Assembly (NCBI GenBank): GCA_022419385.1
Contig: JAJUBI010000005.1
Coordinates: forward strand, 3,596,001 to 3,660,000
DNA length: 64,000 nt
Direction of reading: 5' to 3'
DNA from: Paraconiothyrium sp. Pb-2020
Lineage: Eukaryota > Ascomycota > Dothideomycetes > Pleosporales > Didymosphaeriaceae
Below the pieces are notes generated by a model. It searched no databases, was not told where the DNA came from, and was given only the letters and a program-made list of their open reading frames with translations. Positions 1 to 11,871 of this stretch are shown one piece after another (within the stretch, counting starts at the first letter, position 1; each line of letters starts with the position of its first letter). A program made the position numbers and the translations under genes.

Positions 1-694
1 AAAATATGGGAAGATAGATGGGGACATGCGTACGATTAACTGCAGGCTCTTCCATACCAGACTTTTACTACTGTCGGCGCGGTTATCCCTCAACTTGCCA
101 CTTCTGGATCCATTTTTTTTTTGGAAAGCCTAGGTACTAGGGTGTCTAGACCAAAAGCGCTCCGAAATCTCGAAGCAAACGCTGTCCCGACCTTATCGCG
201 ATAGCATAATATCTTCTAAAACGACGTGATACATCGATTTGCACTACGCGTGGGATGCTAACATCGGGTGTGGTTGCCGCGAGAGTTGCCGCGGAAGCCT
301 GAGCGGGGCCATTCGCGCCTGAGACGTAGAAGCTCGGCCGTGAAAGCCTGTTGAAAGCTTCACTCCGCCAATAACGACTAGGCGAAGCTTGCGATAATCT
401 TGGGCTGCTTAAGATCATATCTTAATCCAGCAATTCTTCCTGGACACTGGGCCGATTGCGCTCTAGAAGCGCGCCTCAGAATCATTTGCCTCCACAATGG
501 CCCGTCTGCGCACGTAATGAGCATTGTTAGTTTTTCGACAGACACGCATGGCTATGGACCGACTACCGTTCGAGAACTGATATCATCCTTCACGCAATTG
601 GGTGATTGAGTAATGTTGCAATATACATATATGGCTCCGGCAATCCCAGAGGCTCATCCAGCTCGCTCGCAAGAGTTCGGTCAACTCAAACGTC
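1..694. other. Left-edge non-coding stretch
   Basis: No convincing gene is visible. Open frames here are short, lack family motifs and overlap on both strands. The last 100-200 bases presumably hold the promoter and 5' UTR of the downstream permease gene. Confidence 0.4.
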
Positions 695-2589
695 ATGGCC
701 AGTGTTACGGTCGAAGATGCGATTCCGACTGCCGCTCAGGCGGACACTGTTTCCATCCAATCCATCGAGAAAACCGGCAACAAGCCACCACAGGGCATCG
801 CGAAAGACGCAGAACTTGTCACTGCGAGAGGAAATATCATCTCCAAAGATGGTGTTGTCTTCTCTTCGAACGAATCCGACGACAGTCTGTCCGGCAACAT
901 CTTTTCAGACCCCGAAGTTGCGGCGTACTACAAAGATGTGTATAAAAACGCGAAGTACGAATGCAGACATATCTTCGACCCCACTGCCACCTGGACCGAG
1001 GAGGAAGAAAAGAAAGTTATACGGAAGTTAGACTTACGGGTCTGCTTCTGGGCATGCACTATGTTCTTCAGTCTGCAGATCGATCGTGGCAACTTGACCC
1101 AAGCTGTGTCTGGCACTTTCCTGAAAGACTTGAAGCTGACCACAAATGGTACGTTAGAGCTCTTTCCCAATCTTATACGAATGTCTTGCTCATTTGATAA
1201 TAGACTACAACACGGGAAACACTGTGTTCCTTGTGGCATTCTTGCTCGCCGAGCTTCCTTCTCAACTCTTGTCAAAGAAGATAGGTCCCGATCGGTGGAT
1301 CCCAATGCAAATGGTGAGCTGTTCCACACTGAATCTTGAAATACAAAACTAAAGCTATCAACAACAGGTGCTTTGGTCTATCGTTGCTATGAGTCAAGCA
1401 GCTCTAACAGGCAGGGCCAGCTTCTTGGCAACCCGAGCTCTTCTCGCCATTCTGGAGGGTGGTTTTATCCCTGACCTAGTGCTCTGGCTGTCCTACTTCT
1501 ACACAGGTCGCGAACTACCGATCCGACTGAGCTTCTTCTGGACTGCACTAAGTGTCACCACAATCATCACCTCATTACTGGCGTTTGCGATCTTCCACCT
1601 TGAAGGGGTCAACGGTATGGCGGGATGGCGATGGCTTTTCCTGCTCGAAGGACTCATCACCCTGCTCATTGGTATCGCCTCATTTTTCCTCATGCCAGCA
1701 TCAGCAGTGCAAACAAAGACCTGGTACCGTCCCAAGGGCTGGTTTACCGACCGAGAACTCACAATCGTCGTCAACCGAGTCCTTCGTGACGATCCCCGCA
1801 AAGGCGACATGCACAATCGTCAGGCCATTACACCCAAACGTCTCTGGAACTCGATGAAAGACTATGATCTATGGCCTCTCTACATCGTGGGTCTCATATG
1901 CTTTATTCCTCAATCTCCGGTAAACTACTATCAGACCCTAGTCCTCCGGTCTCTGGGCTTCAGTACACTCAATGTCCAACTCCTCGTCATCCCTTCTGCT
2001 GTCTTCCATATCATCACACTACTCAGTATCACATGGATAAGCGAGAAGCTGAACCAGCGCGCACTCGTCGCTGTCTGGCAGAACCTATGGACATTACCTT
2101 GCGTAATTGCGCTCTACGCCTGGCCCGACCTGATCAAGAATCAGTGGGGTACATACGCGTTGATCACTGTCCTCCTGAGCTACCCGTACTGCCATGCTAT
2201 CAATGTTGGATGGGTTTCAACGAACTCAAATAACGTTGGTTCGCGATCAGTTTCCGCGGCGCTATACAACATGATGGTGCAGTGTGGGGGTATCATCGGC
2301 TCGAATATCTACCGTGAGGACGATAAGCCGTATTATAGGCATGGAAATCGTAACCTGATTATCATCAACATGATTTCGATAGCATGGTTCCTATTCGTGA
2401 AAGGCTATTACGTGTGGAAGAACAAGGTTCGGGATCGGAAGTGGAAGGCCATGTCGCATGAGGTCAGTCATACGGTTGTGGTCTTTTGATCGAGTTTGTA
2501 TACTAACAAGTGTATAGGAGCGTATCAATTACATTCAGACCACTACCGATACGGCCAGCAGGCGATTGGATTTCAGATTTGTGCACTAG
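695..2589 (+). CDS. Dal5-family MFS permease (anion:cation symporter)
   Basis: Four exons (695-1148, 1204-1313, 1368-2462, 2518-2589) give about 576 residues in perfect phase. The last intron carries a TACTAAC branch site. After a hydrophilic N-terminus of about 130 residues comes the family's first membrane segment with DRGNLTQA, then the usual MFS helices, including the stretch with GRASFLATRALLAILEGG and a TGREL loop. Permeases of the allantoate/nicotinate (Dal5/Tna1) group import small organic anions, vitamins or dipeptides across the plasma membrane; the substrate cannot be told from sequence. The ATG at 695 is chosen because it opens the frame running into the first helix. It faces no obvious partner gene. 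Family call is firm, substrate unknown. Confidence 0.88.
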
Positions 2590-4387
2590 AGCGGAGAGTC
2601 CATGAACGAGAGAACTATAATCTCGACACATCTATATGGATTGTTTTTCGACTCCTAGAAAGTGGTAAATCAATAAATCGCTCATGTTATAGCGATCCTA
2701 CTGGGTGGGACGTAGCCAGTGCTTTCATTCATTTCGATAGCTTCCCAGAGGTCAACCATGTTATTGTTATCAACTCGCATAAGTCTCAGTAATCGTAGCA
2801 CTGATACCGAACGCTCTACGCCGGTCTTACCTCTCGCTATTATACTCCCACCTAGCATGCTCTACATTCGCATCGTTACGTACAGACATTTGGTTGAGGA
2901 TTGTCATGTACAACATTGAACATTTCAGTAGGCAGATTTTGGTTTCCAGGAGGATTGGGCAAGAATATGTTGGACACATCCAGAATAGACAAATGAAGTT
3001 ATCAGACCGCTATATCCAGTAACATCGCCTTCGCATAGCCAGATACCTTTTTGGGACCAACTACTCTTACACAGAGCGCTCAACTTGGCTGAAATCATAC
3101 GGTGGTCGACATGCGTAATTTCCTCTACATCAAACATCTAAATAAAGAAACCCCGACAATTTTGCAAGCTCTATTGTATAAAAAGAGGACCGTGCTATCT
3201 GTCCGGCTCTGCCCCGATACGACGTAGGGATCGAAATGACGCTGCTTGAGTGCCGTGTCTTGAATATGTCTTATGCAGGATCTCACGAACATGTTGATTG
3301 TGATGTATATCAGCTACATACGAATCATTCTCGTGTAATTGCGGCTTCTGAATGCTATATCTGGTCCTGAGAAACTGATGTGCTCTTTTATAGAACGTTT
3401 GCGGGCACCCACAAGCACACTACAATCTCACAGTGGCATACATTCATAGCGCGATAGATAAACGTGACAGCAACATGGTTCGCATTACCAAGCGACTACC
3501 GCAAAAAATACTGTCACGAGCCCACCAAAAGCGAACAGGAGCTTGGAGTGCTGTTAGTGACGACATAAGAGGGTCGTCACTTGCTTTCAGCGGGGTTGGG
3601 CTCGTGACAAAGATACAGCTATGCAAGACACGCCCATACAATGGATCATCATCTCTACTAAAGATATATGGCAGGTGTCTCTACAGACCCATACTGAGTA
3701 TGAAGCTCTTGATTGAGAAGTAATCCATTAGACCTGTCCACATCCTCATCATCCCAACCTTCATGAGAGAACCGAGCCATATATATCTACTCGTAAGCAT
3801 AGTCGCAAGTGTGACGTTGATGTAACATACGAATCAAATGGTCTGCTTATTTCGTGTAGCATCGCTGCGTGCGAATGGCGAGCCAACACATTTCCTGTTC
3901 ACTTAGATATTCCAAGTATCGATCAAACGCATCTGAAGCTCTGGATTTTCAGTACAGAGGAAGTGAATGAGACATGAGGTTGACAGAAGCGCAGAACGTT
4001 TACTGCCCGAACGGGAAGCCACGCCGATGCCCGTGCAACTACTACGAAACACCCGCAGGCAGAAACAAAGCAGTTGAATTATGGATCATGAACATACAGA
4101 TGCGTAATTTCCTGTTTCGATAACGCGCTAAATCACAACTTCCATATTGGAACGCAGACTATTCTTCAAACAGACTGGTTCTTGTTTTAGCGTATGCTCT
4201 TGCCACCTGCTTGGCTTTCATGCCCAGGTGAAGTCGAAGTCACGGTAACGCTCCCTCAAACGCCTCGCTCACCTTGAGTCAACAACTTGCGGGGCCTTTC
4301 CAGTACGTGTCGATCTGCCACGATGAGCCTCACTACTTACTGAGTAGCTACAGAATCTAGACCGACCGAACTATTTCCATCATCAAG
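2590..4387. other. Intergenic region, no gene seen
   Basis: About 1.8 kb with only short overlapping frames and no recognisable domain, RNA or repeat. A TATA-like TGTATAAAAAG near 3176 is not followed by a convincing reading frame. Confidence 0.4.
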
Positions 4388-5555
4388 ATGTTGACCTTTG
4401 TAGTCTTCATCGCGCTGAGCCTTATCATGCCCTTTGTCGGCGCGAGGTCTTGCTGGAGCTCTCAGGGCAATTGCACGACCGAGGCTGTCAAGCTCGACGA
4501 GGGTTCCATGTGGGCGTTGAACGGTAGTCCTGAATCTTCCTGGCCCGGTGGTAAGGTGAGTCGTCGGATGACTTGGATTTCAGTGGTTTGCTCGAAGCGA
4601 TACTGAAAGGGCTGGAACGTCAATCTGATGTATGCCAAGATACCTTACTGTTTCGCCAGCGTCAACGCGCGAACGCAGCTCATTCACCACGTTGGAGTTG
4701 CAATACAGATGTGGGTGAATGCCCTCGGCGGTCTAGCTTCCCCGGAAACTGGCCATGGCTTGTCTTTTCAAGAAGTTGTAGACATAAATGGTCAACCAAT
4801 GTACTGCTACTTCGACGACTACCAGAGCTTCGACCAGCCTGGAACGTGGCACTTCGGAATTGACAAGCATACCCTGAGTATCCATCTCAAGGCATCGGGA
4901 GGAGCAATTTCTACATTGGGATACTACGCACAAGGGCAGACAGGATATCATCATGTTAGAGCGGGACTTGAAAGTTCAATAGCTTTGACGCAAACGGTAT
5001 TGGCGCATGAGGTAGGTCGGATCATAGACAAGTCGCAATTTCGCGCATTTAATAGCATGAGCTGACGCTGCATTTTAGCTTGGTCATGTCATGGGGTTCG
5101 GGCATGAGCATCAGCGATGGGACCGTAGGTGATGAACTTCAACTCGAAACCACATAACAATAACTCCTCTAGGTGACAACTACGTCCGATTTAACTGCGA
5201 AAGATTGCAAGGCTACCAAGATGCTATAAATACGGCATTACGTCAGAATGCAGGCATGACTATGCAAGACGCACACCTTCGCCTATGCACCGATGCTAGG
5301 TTTGCACATACCTTGGGTTTTCATTCAACGGAATTCATAAAGCTTCGAAACCCCCCTTTGTATCTTACAGGTTACGACCTTCATTCCATCATGCATTACG
5401 ACACCAGCGCTTTTATGGACCACCAAATCTGCCACGGCGACCGCCCCTGGTTATGCCCACTCACCACCGTTGATGGATACGGAATCTACAGGAACACTCA
5501 GCCGTCGCCGGGGGATGCTCACGGTGTGCGATTAATGTATCCCTGGAAGCCCTGA
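4388..5555 (+). CDS. Secreted astacin-type zinc metalloprotease (M12A)
   Basis: Exons 4388-4555, 4610-5011, 5079-5124 and 5173-5555 join in phase to about 332 residues. A signal peptide occupies roughly residues 1-20. The zinc site spans the intron junctions: HELGHVMGFGHEHQRWDRDN at about 189-208 matches HExxHxxGxxH plus the astacin RxDRD extension, with H189, H193 and H199 as ligands and E190 as catalytic base. The Met-turn SIMHYD lies at about 277-282, with the Tyr ligand/switch residue. Splitting the intron inside the Arg codon at 5124/5173 is what restores DRDNY, which supports the model. It is expected to be an extracellular endopeptidase. Astacins are scattered in fungi and often occur in plant- or animal-associated species; the role here is unknown. 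Confidence 0.88.
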
Positions 5556-6098
5556 GGAATGTGAAGATAGAGATTAGTGGGTGGATGTCATGCTTCATCA
5601 TATGAAGCTTACAGTATCCCGCTATACCCTCGCAAGAAGCGGCATCAGAGATCTGCGATACGGTGCAGTTCGAGCTATGGCTGGAAGACGGCTGGGATTT
5701 AGAACTACTCTGCTCGGTTCATCGAGGCTACATGCATAGATGAATTGGATCTTGTTTTACTACCCTTTCGCTCTCACAATACAATAAACCGTCGCGGCAG
5801 CTGCATGTTTTTCCAAGAAGGTAAGCAAGGTCAAAAGACCCCTTGTTCATGCATCTATTCCTGGGTAAGTCCCAATTTTACGCTTCCCCATGCGCAGAGT
5901 GTTCAGTAGAATGACATTTCGCGAACCTCAATATGCTGGGTGCTTGTAGACCGCAACTCAGGATGTGGCTCCCTGGCTCCCGTGCTATTTTCGCACTGGT
6001 GCATCATCCTACGATCAGGTGCGCATAGAAAAACTGCAATTTGGTGTTCTCTATGCTCCATCACTTTTCAGTCACTACCGCTATCAACGCCGTGTAGT
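5556..6098. other. Intergenic region, no gene seen
   Basis: This is the space between the convergent astacin gene and the regulator pseudogene. No motif was recognised. Confidence 0.4.
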
Positions 6099-7721
6099 CT
6101 ACATCACCTGTTGCCTTAGTATGCATGTGCATCCCAAAATCCCCATAGTATACTCCATCAACTGCGTCACCCCTCTTTTTGTGGATCTGACAGCCATGTC
6201 ACGCCATTGCGCTTTCCAAGGGAATAGTTTGAGCCCAAGCTCTGATCGCGCGCCCGTGGATCGTGTATCTGCGATCTTGTCATCGTCGTAGTCACCGATG
6301 GCCAGCGGGAGGTCATTGCAGATGTTCTCGGCGATCAGCATCATGACTTGGCTCGAACGCTCGACGAGCAGAGCGAAATCAAGTCCAAACCGACGCCGGC
6401 GTCAAGAAGATATGGTACAGCTGAGTTGAGTGCCTGGAGGAGCTGGATCCGTATCGCACGGAACATATTTGCAACGAGGGCCCGAGTGATGATGAGGTAT
6501 TTGTTCATGTCGTTGGATGACAGTCTTCAAGATCGAACTCGAGTTGCTTTGGTATATCGGCTGCGCATTCGTTTCCGATCATGCGTGCTAGTATCACCTC
6601 GGGATTGGGCCATGACCCAAGAATTCTTCGACGATGTAGCCAGAGTATTTTCCATCTCTTTGCCTTGTTCCAGCAATCCCCTAATTTGGACGTATGTTTA
6701 TGGTGATGGCTTTCTTTACCGCTGACACTAAGACACTGACTTCATGCATCAAGGTTCGAGACGAGCCACTGGTGTTTCTGGTACCATTCTTTCATCCAAA
6801 CAGGATATTCTTCCATGACTGCACCGCCGTCGAAGAAAGATCCGATGAGCTGCTGATGGTAGAGGAGTGTAAACAAGTTGCGTCCGACTTTCCCTGACAG
6901 CTGTTGTGGTCCCCTCAGACGTAGCACCGCTAACCGCCCTTTACTATGGATGTCATTCAATTGTTTCTTCCCTGCGGTACCGCTAAGATAACTGTCTAGG
7001 ACTTATGTGTTATCTGACGTTCCATATGATAGAACAGAGACCGGATTTAGCTGATTGGCTTTTTGTGCACCCACCATGATTTCGCTTGAACGTTGGACTT
7101 ACCTCGTATAAGCCTAGCAGGGCGACAGCAAGAAGGTACCGTCATGCTTTGCAACTTCGGGCTGACTCAACGCACTAGCGAGGCTCCTCAAAGCTTTTCC
7201 GTACCATCCCGCGTCTTTCATGACCTCGTAACGTTTGATCTCCTCGCCATTGTCGCCAATGAGACAGCATGAACTGCACTGTGAAGGCATACGGGCGTTG
7301 AAGAATCTTCAAACATGGGCGCAACAAGATACAGAAATGGACAGGTCCCTGATGTGTACGCATACTCCATGTAAAAGCGATGCAGGGCAGCATTTTCCAT
7401 ATCGATCGTCGACTGCTTGGGTAATGGACGCTCGGGTGCTAGCGCGCCATGGCTTTACCGGACATCGCCGCGACGTAACTTCGCTTGCTTCACTCTGTGC
7501 ACGACTAAACGTTCTGCCCAGTCCTCTTGTCTACGGAACATTGAGACATCTTTCCACTCGCATACCAGGCTTAGTCTTGCGCAGGAGCGGCATTTGGGAG
7601 GGGTCTCGGAGCACTATGGATCTTCGTCAGCACGGCCAATGAACGACCCGTCGGATAATACTTTAACTTTTCTTCGCTTGCAAGCTATACACGCTTTAGA
7701 GGGGCGACCGATGTTTGGCAT
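6099..7721 (-). pseudogene. Decayed Zn2Cys6 transcription factor
   Basis: Reading down from an ATG at 7721, a 48-nt intron joins two exons that rebuild a perfect binuclear zinc cluster: CIAC, KRRKVK, C, SETPPK, C-RS-C, ARLSLV, C (spacing C2C6C6C2C6C). The same frame then meets an in-frame TAA at 7455-7457. Beyond it the fungal-TF middle region is recognisable in pieces: MENAALHRFYMEY near 7400, HSKGRLAVLRLRGPQQ near 6940, and LIAENICNDLPLAIGDYDDD near 6330. The pieces lie in different frames, with apparent 1-nt losses near 7235 and 7131 and another shift near 6350. Such regulators normally control adjacent metabolic genes, so it may once have driven the 8-20 kb block. It is broken in several places, which makes a single sequencing error unlikely. 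Confidence 0.75.
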
Positions 7722-8218
7722 TTTTTAGGAGCAGAGAACTATTAGGGTGTGGAAAAGGGTTGTTCTTCCGACGTGCATTCAACGCTCGGTGATCGTGGCA
7801 GTGAAGCGTCGCATCGCCAACCCGAAATGGTTTAGTGTCTGTGCGTTGCTGACACGGCCACGGCGCCGCCTTCGACCACACTGCACCCTCGATCCAATCA
7901 AGGGAAGCAAACTACGCTTCATCGTTCTCGGACATCTATTGGGCCTCTGCTTTTCCGCTATTCCCATTCTACCGAATCTTGTCAACCACGAGCGTCGGAT
8001 CGAGAGTCTCTTCAGGGTGCAGATGATGGCTGTGGTCGCAGGCATCCAGCCAGTCGAGATGAGGTCCGCAAAAATGAGCCTCAATCTTAGTCACAGATCG
8101 TAATGTAGATCTACAGACTGCGACGAGGATGTGACTGTCAGGCATAAGTATATTAGAGATACTGTTCCCTTCTAAGAAACGAGCTCATTGCGTCCGCTTT
8201 TCATTCCCTTCGTTAACA
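7722..8218. other. Divergent promoter region
   Basis: About 500 bp between the divergent regulator pseudogene and the beta-lactamase-like gene. Short frames on both strands show no recognisable domain. It probably holds both promoters. Confidence 0.4.
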
Positions 8219-9946
8219 ATGACTTTAAAGGCCTTTACATCCGTCGTACTTCTCTCGCTAGTCACAAAGCATGCCTACGCCCAAGACGTCCCTTTTTCTC
8301 CCTGTCCACTCTTAGGACCGCGTTTTCCAATCCCTACACAGCTCTCAGCATCTCCGATATTTCAGTCAGGACTAAAGAACTTGACAAACGCCTTTGACGA
8401 CTATGTAGCCAACTTGAATGGAACCTTCGGACCGACGTCGTCCAGCACATCTTTCAGTGTCGCCCTCTTTTCCACCGATGACACAAACTCTACGCGGCCG
8501 TTCTTATACGAGTATCATCACACGGCGCCTTCTCTTGCAAATGGGACATCCGGCACAGTACAGGTTGATGCAGATACTGTCTATCAAATCGGCGACTTGA
8601 CGACACTCTTCACGACATGGCTTTTTCTCATAGAGGCCGGAGAACAACATTGGAACGATCCCGTCAGCAGGTGGGTCCCGGAACTCCGCGAAGCTGCGCA
8701 CGGCACGACCTCTGGTATCTCAGTCGATTGGGACGATGTAACTCTTGGAGATCTTGCTGCGCATCTGGGAGGCATTGGGCAATACGCTCCATTCAACAGG
8801 ACTAGCGAGATTGGTTCCTTGCTCGACGGCTTGACGAACGCGACTATTGCAGCTCCCTGCGAATCTATCTCGGGATCTTGCGATCGCGCAGACTTTTTGT
8901 CATACTTCGGTAGCCGCGCCCCTGTCTTCGCTGCCGGAACAACTCCCATTTTTTCCAATGCCGGATTCATTATCCTGGCCTACGCTCTGGAGTCCATAAC
9001 ACGCCAGCCATACGAGTCCATCCTCGAGAGCTCCATCATCCGACCACTGAACCTCTCGCGAACAACCTATCTCCAGCGATCAACGCAGAACACTACCCGT
9101 CTAGCATATCCCTCGCAAAGTCCTGCTCTAAATACAATCGAAGGCCCCTACAACGGGATTTCATCCTCCGTGCACGACATGTCCACTGCGCTCCGCGCCA
9201 TCCTCGCCTCCACACTCCTCCCCCAATCGACGACACGTCGCTGGCTCAAACCGCTCTCCCATACGTCCAACCTTGTCAACTCCGTTGGTCGCCCCTGGGA
9301 AATTTACTCTTTGACGGCGACGCCGATCTCTCCCGTTATGCCGATCTACCAAGTCCGCGGCAACGTGGGCTTGTATGCTTCTCACATTGGCCTGGCACCA
9401 GATTACAACACTGGATTTGTTATCCTGGCTGCGGATAGTGAGGGAAGCCCAGATCTGAATGCGCATGCGGATATCATTGCGACGGAGCTGATACCTGCGC
9501 TGGAACAGAGTGCGATTGTGGAGGCATCGAAGGCGTTTGCTGGGACTTATGTTTCCGATTCTAACATGACCCTGATTATTCAGCAAGCAACCGATAGCAG
9601 CCCAGGGCTCTCCGTGTCACATTTCAGACTGGGAGATAAAGACATACGAGCAGCATATGCTAAGATAAACGATATTGCTCCAGAGAATCTGAGCTTTCGA
9701 CTATATCCGACGAATGCGGGTGGTGATAGGAGTCGGATGGCGTTCAGAGCGAGCTTCCAGGACGTGACTGCGCTGGCAGATGCTGGCACACCAACTTGCG
9801 ATACCTGGAGATACATCGATCAGTTCCAGTTGCATAGAGTTGGCTTAGACGAGTTCGTTTTCGAGCTGAAGGATGGGAAAGCTGTTAGTGTAAAGGTCCC
9901 TGCGTTCGAGGGTACGCTCTTGAAGGAAGGGAATAGGGTGATGTGA
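8219..9946 (+). CDS. Secreted beta-lactamase-fold protein lacking SxxK
   Basis: Single exon, 575 residues, with a signal peptide (about 1-21) and several N-glycosylation sequons. The sequence follows the serine beta-lactamase/penicillin-binding-protein fold of fungal AmpC-like hydrolases: a VDADTVYQIG strand, then a helix at 126-140 (DLTTLFTTWLFLIEAG), DDVTLGDLAAHLGGI, and FSNAGFIILAYALE in the place of the YxN motif. The catalytic tetrad SxxK should sit at 126-129 but reads DLTT, so both the nucleophile and the general-base lysine are missing. The rest of the fold looks intact and the frame is open, so this is more likely a pseudoenzyme than a pseudogene. It lies beside the MFS pump and may be part of the accessory locus. 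Confidence 0.8.
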   Translation: MTLKAFTSVVLLSLVTKHAYAQDVPFSPCPLLGPRFPIPTQLSASPIFQSGLKNLTNAFDDYVANLNGTFGPTSSSTSFSVALFSTDDTNSTRPFLYEYHHTAPSLANGTSGTVQVDADTVYQIGDLTTLFTTWLFLIEAGEQHWNDPVSRWVPELREAAHGTTSGISVDWDDVTLGDLAAHLGGIGQYAPFNRTSEIGSLLDGLTNATIAAPCESISGSCDRADFLSYFGSRAPVFAAGTTPIFSNAGFIILAYALESITRQPYESILESSIIRPLNLSRTTYLQRSTQNTTRLAYPSQSPALNTIEGPYNGISSSVHDMSTALRAILASTLLPQSTTRRWLKPLSHTSNLVNSVGRPWEIYSLTATPISPVMPIYQVRGNVGLYASHIGLAPDYNTGFVILAADSEGSPDLNAHADIIATELIPALEQSAIVEASKAFAGTYVSDSNMTLIIQQATDSSPGLSVSHFRLGDKDIRAAYAKINDIAPENLSFRLYPTNAGGDRSRMAFRASFQDVTALADAGTPTCDTWRYIDQFQLHRVGLDEFVFELKDGKAVSVKVPAFEGTLLKEGNRVM

Positions 9947-10133
9947 CTTTCCGGTTCAGAAGCGATGCTCTCGGACAGATCTAGATTAGTCTTTGGAGCA
10001 CTGAGTCTGCCGCTGGTACTGCTCGCTTATCTTGTGCGTAGTAGATGCGGCGGTTGCGATATCGAAGCCACTAGATAGCGTTCTTCTCAAAACAGACTAA
10101 AAGTTCTCTAGAACAAGATTGATTTCCAAGCAT

Positions 10134-11871
10134 CTAAGCAGCTTCTGCTATAAATAGCTGCCTTCCAGTTTCCGTCCTCTCCAGCGTCAGATCCTTGATA
10201 AAGAACGCCGTTAGTAGTCCAAGAACTCCAGTACCCGCGAGTGTCAAAAAGACGGCCTCGAAGCATTGCTTGTACACCTCAAGTATTGGACGCAGCAACT
10301 CCAACTCTAAATCTAGCTCCCTTAAGACAGGAATAAAGCTGACAGCTTCCCGAACATCTTTGAGTAGCACAAGTTCTTGCGGAATGAGAGCCAGAGAAGA
10401 CATACTTTGTTCAAAGACGTTATTGAAGACTCCCGCGCATATCGCTAGGCCGATCAATCCACCAAACAACCGGAAGGAAACGAGAACACCTGCCGCGAGT
10501 CCACAATCATTTGCGTCTACCACACTTGTCTGATTGGGAATGGTCAACATCGTGAAGACTGTTCCGATGCCGATGCCAGCGAAAATTTGTAAGCCGGTTG
10601 TTTGAGCGACGGATGATTGAGTAGACCATAGAGCCCACAGTCCAACTCCGCAAGATGCAACCACCCAATTGCAGATAATGATCCACCGGTACTTTCGATA
10701 TACCTCGACGACGACGGCTGCAAGAATGCTGAAGGTGATGACTGTAGCACTTCCAGGTAAGACCAAAACCGCCGATCTGATCGAGGTGGTCAGCATGACG
10801 GATTGAAAATACAACGGAACGTATAACATGACGCTATACAACATCATTCCATGTAGTGCTGCCCCGGCGATTGTTGCTGCAGCTGTTCCGCTAGAGAAAA
10901 TGCGATGGGGAAATATAGGTTCGGTAGGCTTCGATTCGTAGAAGGCGAAGGCAGCCAATGTCAGAAAGCCCAGAGCAAACGGCAATATGGTCTTCCAGGA
11001 GGACCAAGGATATAAAACGCCAGCCCAGCTCAGTGGCAGCGCAAAGGCAGTGCAACCAACCGCGAATCCCACCAAGCCTAGCCAATCGAGATGTCGAAGT
11101 CGATCCTTGACAGGTTGATCAAGCGGTTGCAGGCGAAGGCAGAAGACAGTCAAGAAGAATCCCAGAGCGCACAAGGGCAGATTGATCCACCCGATCCATC
11201 TCCAAGTTGCATACTCAGTCAAGGCGGCACCGACTATAGGCCCGCACACACCACCTCCTGCCATGGGTAGCGCCAGCAGACCAAGATACAGTGGACGTTC
11301 TTTCAGCGTCGTGATATCGGCTAGTATCACTTCACTGAGTACATCTAGGCCTCCGCCTCCAAGACCTTGTAGTGAACGACCAACGATCAGAACTGGCATG
11401 CTTTTTGCTGTAGCAAAAACTATGGACCCAATAAAGAATATCGCAAAGCCAGTATAGAAAGGAGGTTTGCGACCAAGAACATCTGAGACGCTGGTGTAAA
11501 TAGGCTGGCTAATAACAACCGTAAGCATGAAAGAGATATTGGACCAAAATGCCTGTAAGGTCGTCCCATGGAGCTCTCGAGTGATTTCCTAGACATTGTG
11601 AGCGAGATTTGGAAAGGGATGTTGGTAAGGTTAAACGTACTGGAATCGCTACTGCAAGTGCTGTGGCATCGAGGGATACAACAACTGTACTGATATTCAA
11701 GGCAAGAAACGCAAGATAGAACGACAGAGGTTTTCTCCTTTTCGATGCAGTTGTTTGACTGAGGTGCTCTTCTGCTAAGCGGCCTGCATCATCTGTGTTG
11801 TCTCCTTTCTCGCCCTTCGGAGTCTCTGGTTCGATTTCGATCGGCTCTTCCCCATTGGCGGAAGTTCGCAT
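10134..11871 (-). CDS. MFS drug/metabolite efflux pump, 14-TM type
   Basis: Two exons (11871-11641 and 11588-10134, 52-nt intron) give about 561 residues in phase. A hydrophilic acidic N-terminus (about 50 residues) precedes the first helix, with STVVVSLDATALAVAIP at the intron. Diagnostic features are LGRKP after helix 2, GRSLQGLGGGGL in helix 4, and the antiporter motif-C-like GGGVCGPIVGAAL in helix 5. The many hydrophobic segments fit the 14-spanner drug:H+ antiporter (DHA2-like) group that exports fungal toxins and azoles. It is transcribed divergently from the KDSR-like reductase at 12.57 kb, so the intervening 700 bp may coregulate both. Its location suggests a product-export or self-protection role, which is inference. 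Confidence 0.88.

Noticed and set aside
695..1339. Truncated permease, because the first frame stops at 1339
   Set aside because: Two short introns with good GT-AG signals restore one continuous frame through the following exons.
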